Assembly: GCA_950022295.1 (NCBI GenBank)
Contig: OX465596.1
Coordinates: 214,303,501 to 214,367,500 of the forward strand
From: Bromus sterilis
Taxonomy: Eukaryota; Streptophyta; Magnoliopsida; Poales; Poaceae
Direction: 5' to 3'
Length of the DNA: 64,000 bases
The stretch's first letter is position 1, and each line of letters begins with the position of its first letter. Under the pieces are notes generated by a model that worked only from the letters and a program-made list of their open reading frames with translations, was not told the DNA's origin and searched no databases. Both the position numbers and the translations under genes were made by a program. Positions 57,702 through 64,000 of this stretch are shown piece after piece.

Positions 57702-57834
57702 GCTCCCGATGGGAGTAGCCCTCGGGGCTACATTTCGGTCGAAGAGTCGAGCGTAGGCTGAGATCTGTTTCCTTTGTCGTTCTTCCATTATTTTCTGTCT
57801 TTTATCGGGTGCGAGGCAGCGCTCCCGATGGGAG
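57702..57834. repeat. Repeated palindrome CTCCCGATGGGAG
   Basis: The block GCTCCCGATGGGAG occurs at 57702-57715 and 57821-57834, and also near 56056. It can fold as CTCCC/GGGAG. Each of these two copies is preceded by ATCGGGTGCG, extending the foldback (ATCGGG...CCCGAT). Confidence 0.7.
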
Positions 57835-58042
57835 TATCCCCCTAGTCTTTAGGTGATCGTTGGCGATCAGGTGAAGACTTAAAGAATTGTCTGCGTCCTG
57901 CGCTCCATCCATATTTCTTCAGAGTACATGGTGTTCCATCTGGTTGTAGCCGTATTTTTCCTTTTGATTCCGGACAGAGTTCAACAGGTGGTGCTTATTG
58001 ATGGGTTTTTGGTTGGACCCTTTTGATTGGAGGGATGCGTGA

Positions 58043-58520
58043 ACGATGATGATGTCTCTCGGGGGGATATTTTGCAATCGAGCCTCCGAGTGTTTTGGTG
58101 CAAAGGTCGCGATTGCGACGATAGCGTCTCTCGGGAGGAATTTATGCTAGAGTCCCCGAGTGCTTTGGTAAAAGATCGCGATTGCGACGATAGCTTCTCT
58201 CGGGGGGAATTTATGCTCGAGCCCCCGAGTGCTTTGGTAAAAGATCGCGATTGCGACGATAGCGTCTCTCGGAGGGAATTTATGCTCGAGCCCCCGAGTG
58301 CTTTGGTAAAAGATCGCGATTGCGACGATAGCGTCTCTCGAGGGGAGTTTGTACTCGAGCTCCCGAGTGCTTTGATAAAAGATTGCGATTGCGACGATAG
58401 CGTCTCTCGCGGGGAGTTTGTACTCGAGCCCCCGAGTGCTTTGATACAATATCGCGATTGCGATGATAGCGTTTCTCAGGGGGAGTTTGTACTCGAGCCC
58501 CCGAGTGCTTTAGTATGGTA
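58043..58520. repeat. 69-bp tandem repeat array
   Basis: About six to seven units share CGCGATTGCGACGATAGCGT, then CTCGAGCCCCCGAGTGCTTT. Neighbouring GATTGCGACG motifs at 58111 and 58180 are 69 bases apart. Because 69 is a multiple of three, one long frame stays open on each strand; these ORFs are by-products. It lies between integrase and the antisense ORF. Confidence 0.85.
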
Positions 58521-58698
58521 GTGTTTGGGCAACATCATTTTATTGCGTCAAAGGTTTACATGAGCTGCCAGATGAGCCTAATTGGTGGAGACTATGGGTG
58601 GAACAGGCGTAGGTTTGCTACGTTCCATGGATTTCCCACGTCCTCGCCAGTCTTCGGGTTCTTCAGTCTATAGGCGCCTCCTCCTATGACTTCTGTGA

Positions 58699-59425
58699 TC
58701 ATGAACGGTCCTTCCCATTGGGGGGCAAGCTTGTGAACTTTCTCTTGTATGAGCCGTAGGACAAGGTCCCCTTATTGAAGGTTCTGGTGCGCAGGCGATT
58801 GCTTTGGTAAGTGCGCAGTTTGTCCTGGTACCCCTCTGACTTTGCTAGGGATGTGTCCCTTGCTTCGTCTGCTGTGTCCTTGTCATCTTGCAGTGCTTCT
58901 TCTGCTTCCTCTTCTTCGTACCCTGAGATCCGGGGTGCCCCAAATTTGAGGTCATGTGGTAGCACTGCCTCCGACCCGTACACCATAAAGAAAGGTGTGT
59001 ACTGGGTTGTAGTATTCGGGGTGGTGCGTAGGCTCCATAGTACGACAGGGAGTTCTTCTACCCAGTTGCCCGCGGCCTGCTCGAGTGGTGCGAGGAGCCG
59101 CTTTTTGAGTCCTCCGCATACTAGGCCGTTTGCTTTTTTCCACCTGGTCGTTGGATTGCGGGTGTGCGACTGATGCGTAGTTGATTTTGATGCCCAGTTC
59201 TTCGCAGAAGTTCTGGAATTCTGCCGCTGTGAAGTTCGTACCGTTGTCCATGGTGATGTTGTGCGGTTTTTCGAACTTGAAGGTGATTGATTTGATAAAA
59301 TTTGCTGCCGTGAGGGCTGTAGTACTGGTAATGGGTGCTGCTTCTATCCACTTGGTGAATTTGTCGACTGATACTAGCAGGTGGGTTATTCCTCCCTTTG
59401 AAGATTTTTTGAGCGGGCCCACCAT
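58699..59425 (-). pseudogene. Tat-like integrase, catalytic core and C-terminus
   Basis: Minus frames encode the integrase core (59425-58952): VDKFTKWIEAAPI with the first Asp, MDNGTNFTAAEFQNFCEELG with the second, HPQSNDQVEKSKRP with the Glu. After a frame break comes the C-terminal stretch MVYGSEAVLPHDLKFGAPRI (58986-58699), characteristic of cereal Tat-type elements. Integrase inserts the cDNA copy into the host chromosome. The break makes it non-functional. Confidence 0.85.
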
Positions 59426-59434
59426 GTTGAGTCT

Positions 59435-60180
59435 CTAGGTGGCGAACGGCCATGAGGGTGGTATGGTCTTGAATTTTGAAACTGGAGCGTGTGGTCTGCT
59501 GGCAGATTTGTGGCAGGCCATGCAGCGCCGTATGATGTCCTCTGCGTTCTTCATGGCTGTTGGCCAATAAAGTCCTGCTCTAAAGGCTTTTTCCACGAGT
59601 GCTCGACTGCAGGCGTGGTGTCCGCAGGTGCCTTCGTGGATCTCCAGTAGTAGGGTCTTGCCATCTTCCTCGTCTATGCATTTTTGTTGGACCTGGGAAA
59701 CGCCACGCTTGTAGAGTTGTCCGTTGATTACTATGAATGTTTTGGAGCGTCGGCTAATGCGTTTGGCTTCTGCGATGTCCTGCGGCAGGATGCCGTTGAT
59801 TAGGAACCTGTGGAGTGGCTCTCTCCAAGATTGATCCTCTGGTGCGGGTAGCTCTGGCTCCTCGACTGCGTTGTGGTCTTCTTCATTAACTATTGGGTCT
59901 TCGGCTGCTACTTGTGCTGGTTCAACTGTGTTGTCATCCTCCGTGTCTGCTTCCGATCCGAGTTCTTTGATTGTGGTGATGGTCTCGTCTATATAGGCCT
60001 GAATGTTTCCACCGATCCGGTTTCTCATGTGTGATTGCGCCATTCGCTGGTGTATTGCTCCTGTGTTGCTTAAGCTGAAGGGCATTTTGGGGCGGCCTGC
60101 TTCTCTTGAGTCCTTCAGGTGTACTTGGTGGTTGACCGCGTCGCTGTCGATCCTGGAGTCCCGTCCATGCTCTTTTGACT
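59435..60180 (-). pseudogene. RT fragment fused by deletion to the integrase zinc-binding domain
   Basis: The minus frame begins with an RT piece (MPFSLSNTGAIHQRMAQSHM, then IGGNIQAYID). It then passes straight into the linker and zinc-binding domain of integrase: EIHEGTCGHHACSRALVEKA and AGLYWPTAMKNAEDIIRRCM. The RT YxDD motif survives only as YIDE, and the RT thumb and all of RNase H are gone. A deletion of well over 1 kb is inferred from the usual Gypsy pol length. The frame stays open across the junction. Confidence 0.82.
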
Positions 60181-60184
60181 CGCT

Positions 60185-60964
60185 TCAGCTTGCTAGTGGG
60201 AAGGTGCTTTTATCTGTCGCCGTGACTGTTCCTGTGGGTTCTTGCTCGGCTTCGGAAGTGTCGGAGACTTTGTGGAAATCGCGGTCGCATTTGTCTGACT
60301 TGATGAAGCTCCCGTTGACTGTAATGACGCCCGCGGATCCTGGAATCTTGAGTTTGAGGTAGGCGTAGTGCGGAATCACCATGAATTATGCGAATGCTGG
60401 ACGTCCCAATATGGCGTGATACTGTGATTGCCAATCGAGTACTTCGAACTCGAGGGTGCGTCTTGCGATATTGCGTCTGTTGCTGAAGAAGACTTCGAGA
60501 TCGATTAGTCCAAGGGAAATAGCTACTTCTCCCGGGACTACTCCGTATAACATGGTGCTTGATTTCTTCCATACTGATCGAGGGATCAGCATCTTGCGCA
60601 GGGTGCTGACAAAGATTATGTTCATGCTGCTGCCTCCGTCCATGAAGATTCTGTCCATGTCGTACCCTCCGATTTGGGCGTCGAGGACCAAGGGTGCGTG
60701 CCCCGGCCTCGGGACTGCAGGCGGGTGATTGCTCTGGGAGAACGTGATGCTGATTTCTGCGTCGTGTAGCTGGTAGACTTCGACTGTGTTTAGGTTCTCG
60801 GCTGCTCTGGCCTGCAGGGTGTAGGCGTCCTGTTGGACTTGCGATACCTTGCCTTCTTGGATCGTGTACACCTGTCCTTGAGTGGGCGACTGCTCGGTTC
60901 GTCGAGCGCACTTGGCTTCTTGCTGTTTTTCCTCCTTGAGGCTGTCGGCGAGTTCATTGAACAT
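60185..60964 (-). pseudogene. Tat-like gag C-terminus and aspartic protease
   Basis: The minus frame 60964-60386 covers the end of gag (MFNELADSLKEEKQQEAK) and the retropepsin domain (APLVLDAQIGGYDMDRIFMD, GGSSMNIIF, VLDWQSQYHAILGRPAFA). The catalytic motif usually reads VDGGSS in this lineage and here is MDGGSS. The frame breaks at 60386 and continues in another frame to 60185 (MVIPHYAYLKLKIPG). Confidence 0.82.
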
Positions 60965-61768
60965 GCGGCAGTCTCCCAGAGTGTGGCTCGATCTGATGTT
61001 TCCCCAGTTGTCTTCGAAGCAGTGGATCGTGCAGGGTCCTTCTAGCTGTTCCCTGACCGTGAGGTTGCTGGATCCGGTGTGCCGTTTCCTCCTTGAGATT
61101 CAGAAGAATAGCGCGTGGTCCGCTATGTGCTCGTGAGCTCGCGGGTCGACTTCGATCCCTTCACTTAGATTCTGGTTCCTTATGAGATTGGTGAATTCGT
61201 CTGGCCTTCGATCTGGGTCCTAGTATTCGCCGGTCCGATTCTGGGAGTCGCTGTTCTGGCGAGCGATAGCTGTCTGCGCGGCGGCGGGTCATCGAGTGGT
61301 CGGCGATCGTGCGGCTGTATAGTTTGACTCGTCGGGTGGAGTCGCTTCGTAGGATCCTTGCGCCTGTCTTTTGGGTCATCGATTTCTTCCTTGTTGGCGA
61401 TGATCTTGGCGGTCGCTGATCTCGAGCTCGGATTCAGTGTCTTGTTGTGCGGCGGGTGCCTGGGTGGCGGTGGGTCGTTGAGTGGCCGACATGTCCTCTT
61501 CTTCATGTTGTAGTTCGTCGATCGGGATCTCCGTGTAGAACCCTCGCACCTTTCTTTTGGGTTGTCGAGTTGTCCTTCGCTAGCGGTGGGCTCGGTTTCC
61601 TCCGTAGTATGGGTCTTGGCACGGCTGCTGGCCGAGTGATCTTGCTGGGGCGGAGGAGATATTCGTTGTGATCTTGAATTCCTCGGGTGGATCACATCTG
61701 GTTCTTGCTCTTGAGTTGCGGCTTGCTGAAGACTGAACCTCCGAGATCGTAAGTCCAACCTGTGTAGT
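60965..61768 (-). pseudogene. Tat-like gag, N-terminal remnant
   Basis: The start of the coding region after the primer site. Frames at 61180-61809 and 61161-61379 are rich in Pro, Arg, Ser and Gln. A CTIHC...SHTLGDCR stretch near 60970-61045 resembles the degenerate zinc-knuckle region of gag. The capsid domain is not recognisable, and the region is shorter than a normal gag. Confidence 0.6.
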
Positions 61769-61787
61769 TCCCACAGACGGCACCAAT
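61769..61787 (-). promoter_or_regulatory. Primer-binding site, Tat-like element
   Basis: Minus-strand TTGGTGCCGTCTGTGGGAA, directly next to the 5' LTR (61788-62233). I recognise it from cereal Tat-type Gypsy elements; the matching tRNA is not assigned here. Confidence 0.7.
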
Positions 61788-62233
61788 TGACGGGGATGTA
61801 CCCCGGCAAATCCCATGGTCAGGGACCCTGGGTTAGTCATGAGAGGCACAGGTTAGACGATAAGCTCGTCGGCTAACAGGAGGATACGTTCCTGCTCGAT
61901 ATTATTGATTGGAGATGGCGATTACAGGGAAGCCGAGGCTAGTGCGCACAAGGCTAGGTTACAGATTGTGTATTGCTTGATCTCGACGTCTCCCCTCCTA
62001 GCCCTTATATACTAGGCTAGGTCTCGGGGAGTCCGTCCTGATTACAGATGAGGTTTTCTAACCATGATCTTGTTCCGTACGGCAAGTTTGCACCTTCCTT
62101 ATGACTCGCGGACTCCTACGTCGGTGCCACTAGTGGGACAAGGCTAGGACCAGGCGGCATCTTTGTGGGCCTTCTGTCTTCTGGTACACCGGGTAGGCTC
62201 ATCCATAGGAGTCGTGGGGTCACCCCCTCGTCA
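61788..62233 (-). repeat. 5' LTR of the Tat-like element
   Basis: 446 bp, with about nine substitutions against 54698-55143 and no length change. It drives the minus-strand gag-pol. Confidence 0.88.
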
Positions 62234-62238
62234 AACAA

Positions 62239-63739
62239 GGAAAACTGGTATGAACTCTTCTTGTTTCTACTTTTGTACATATGCTTGTACTTATGATTTA
62301 GGGACCAGCTTGTAGCGACATAGTGATGTGTTTACAATGCTTTCCCAGTGTTCATGCTTTCCTTGTGGCTAATCCCAAATAGCTAGAGTACATAATGCGT
62401 TGTTGAAATGATTTACATGCATTGCATTGTTCATGGTTTGGCATACTGAAGTGGTATTTCCCTTTGGAGAATTCTTGGATTGACTTGGCACATGCTTACA
62501 CATGTTTATGACTGAAAAGTCTACTATGCCTTGATGATATATGAATTTCAGAATAGTCATATCATTTTCATGCCTGATTCAATGTTACTTTGTCGCTCTG
62601 GATGATTATTACTGTTATTGCTCTCTAATTCGTTGCTTCCCAGTCTTTTGCTATCCTTCGCTCGCACTATGCGGATTTCTGCTTGTGCATCCAAAATCCT
62701 TGAAACCAGTTTTTTCCATATGAGTCCACCATACCTTCCTATGTGGTATTTACCAGCCATCCTAACGAAGAATTTCTTGTACCATCTCGAAATTATTCAA
62801 AAGCATTCTTGTTTTGTTCCTCTGTTTTAGCTCATGAGGAAGTAGTAGGTAATTCATGACCTTCTTATGTTAGACATGTTTTATCCCGGGATTGCATGTC
62901 TAATCTGCAAACCCCAATACGATGAGGGACTGACATGAGTGCGCCCAGCTCACAAAAGATAATCATAACCAACAAACCCTACCTTCACGCTTTGTCTATG
63001 AGAAATCAGAAAACTTTGGCAGTGATAAACAAAGGAGATTAAGGGGATGTGATCGTCTCCATCTTGGGAGCCGTTCCTCGAAACATGTGTAGCGTAAGAG
63101 GCGATTGAGTTGTCTACTAGCATTCGTTGACGAAGCATGCATATCCCAAACCACCTTTTTATCTCTGTTTTCAAAACCAAGAGCTCTGGTACAAGTTTAG
63201 TCTTTGCTTCCATTCACGGGTTTTCAACCTTTCCATCAAACTCCACGGTTCGAGAGTCTCCACCTTCTTTCTTCAAAGCACCAACTAGGAGAGCATAATT
63301 GTCATTCTGAGTGTAATGTGCATTGTCCCAAAGTATTACATTGTCTTTTGCATGATTGTGGTATTATTTATTCTGAAGTTCTTAGTTCTAGTCTCCTTTA
63401 AAACTCCAGAGGAGTTTCTGCATTTATGTTTTGCTTCACTCTTGGAGGCTAGCGAAATACCACTCTAGTATGTTCAAGCTTTGTGCATTGTAATCCTGTC
63501 TTGATTTTCGGTAGCATATTATTTGCTTTTAGTTTTTTGAGATTGATCACTTGAAAGAAGGATTGCTTCGTGCATTGTCTTCATAGCATTGTTTTGATAC
63601 TTGCTAAATTCTTTTCGGAGTACATGCTTATATACATCTATTGAAGCAAAAGAGTTTGTCAAATTTTTCTTTGTCGCGTTCAGTTCGTTGTACTGAATTG
63701 CTTGAGGACAAGCAATATGCTAAGCTTGGGGGGGGGGGT
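62239..63739 (+). other. Element 3 3' non-coding region
   Basis: Continuation of element 3 after the nested element, ending at the polypurine run (63728-63738). No RT or integrase motif is found on either strand. The short open frames (for example minus 62950-63213) have no family features. Confidence 0.65.
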
Positions 63740-64000
63740 TGATACGTCTCAAACGTATCTACTTTTCCAAACACTTTTGCTATTGTTTTGCCCTCATTCT
63801 TTCATGATTTGGACAAAACTAGCCCAGACTAACGATGTTTTCAGCAGAGCTGTCTGTATGGTTTTATTGTGCACAGGAAAATGGATTTTTGGACGTCCCA
63901 GAAAATTCCCAGAAAAATACCAGAAAATCCACGCACCCGAAGGAGCCAGATGCCAGAAGTGGGACCAAAGGGGAGCCCTGGGGGCCCCAGGCGCCCCCCT
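63740..64000 (+). repeat. 3' LTR of element 3 (partial)
   Basis: It starts TGATACGTCTCAAACGTATC and matches 48276 onward with about 5% differences. It is cut by the window edge, so the target duplication of element 3 cannot be read. Confidence 0.85.

Larger units (their letters stand above)
54698..62233 (-). mobile_element. Tat-like Gypsy element nested in element 3, with antisense accessory ORF
   Basis: LTRs at 54698-55143 and 61788-62233 (446 bp each) begin TGACGGGGATGTA and end CCCCCTCGTCA on +. A perfect duplication AACAA flanks the element (54693-54697 and 62234-62238). The LTRs differ at about 9 positions (~2%). Minus-strand order is gag, protease, RT remnant, integrase, with many disruptions. 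A separate + strand ORF lies between integrase and the 3' LTR (56526-57284). The PBS (minus TTGGTGCCGTCTGTGGGAA) and antisense accessory ORF point to the Tat lineage (Grande/RIRE2 type). Confidence 0.87.
48276..64000 (+). mobile_element. Gypsy-type element with gag, protease and a third ORF, element 3 (runs off the window)
   Basis: The left LTR is 48276-49625. The right LTR starts at 63740 and is cut by the window edge. The primer site is 49637-49654 and the polypurine tract, with 11 G, is at 63728-63738. Coding order is gag, protease, then an ATHILA-ORF1-like ORF. RT and integrase are missing. The Tat-like element at 54698-62233 is nested in the region after ORF3. About 14 differences in the first 261 bp of the LTR pair (~5%) make it older than its insert. 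Confidence 0.88.

Noticed and set aside
58027..58521. 164-codon + ORF made of a 23-residue repeat
   Set aside because: The unit is 69 bp, so any open frame persists; it lies in a retroelement 3' region, and the minus strand is equally open.

Overview
The window is nuclear DNA of a grass, most likely a Triticeae species (wheat, Aegilops or barley type). The evidence is GT-AG introns, a nuclear-encoded chloroplast protein gene (psaK), and dense nesting of LTR retrotransposons, MULEs, hAT elements and Stowaway MITEs. Only two host genes are visible. All family calls come from reading the sequence; no search was run.

1-20.0 kb: the 3' part of a large + strand gene for the microtubule-associated protein AIR9. 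I could place 24 exons (477 to 20038). Their phases agree throughout and together they encode 1013 residues to a normal stop. Nine A9 (Ig-like) modules are followed by the conserved C-terminal domain. The 5' end lies outside the window. The introns hold a Copia element with a second Copia inside it, an Ac/Ds-like hAT element, a non-LTR retroposon inserted into the hAT target-site duplication, a MULE carrying a nested hAT MITE, and a three-LTR non-autonomous Copia-like array containing a Stowaway MITE. All splice sites look usable.

20.0-22.6 kb: a GC-rich Pack-MULE-like element, then a compact two-exon psaK gene (photosystem I subunit PsaK, 133 aa) with G-box-like and I-box motifs upstream.

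22.6-30.2 kb: a large non-coding element or composite bounded by hairpin termini. Its core is a minisatellite in which most units are small foldbacks. The array is split by a 4121-bp solo LTR with a perfect TGCAA duplication. A probable PIF/Harbinger-type MITE follows at 30.4 kb.

30.8-46.7 kb: a Gypsy-type element on + (TSD GTGGC) coding only for gag and protease. A related minus-strand element (TSD ACCTC) sits inside its 3' LTR. It shares the LTR type and 3' non-coding region but carries a single ORF of unknown function. Neither has reverse transcriptase or integrase, so both must rely on enzymes made elsewhere.

46.7-64.0 kb: remnants of an older retroelement, then a third Gypsy-type element (gag, protease and an ATHILA-ORF1-like ORF, no RT or integrase) that runs off the window. 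It is split by a younger minus-strand Tat-like Gypsy element (54698-62233, TSD AACAA). That element has a collapsed pol and carries, antisense to pol, a frameshifted ORF with its own TATA box and a B3-like DNA-binding domain. This ORF, and the pair of elements sharing LTRs but not coding regions, are the most interesting content.
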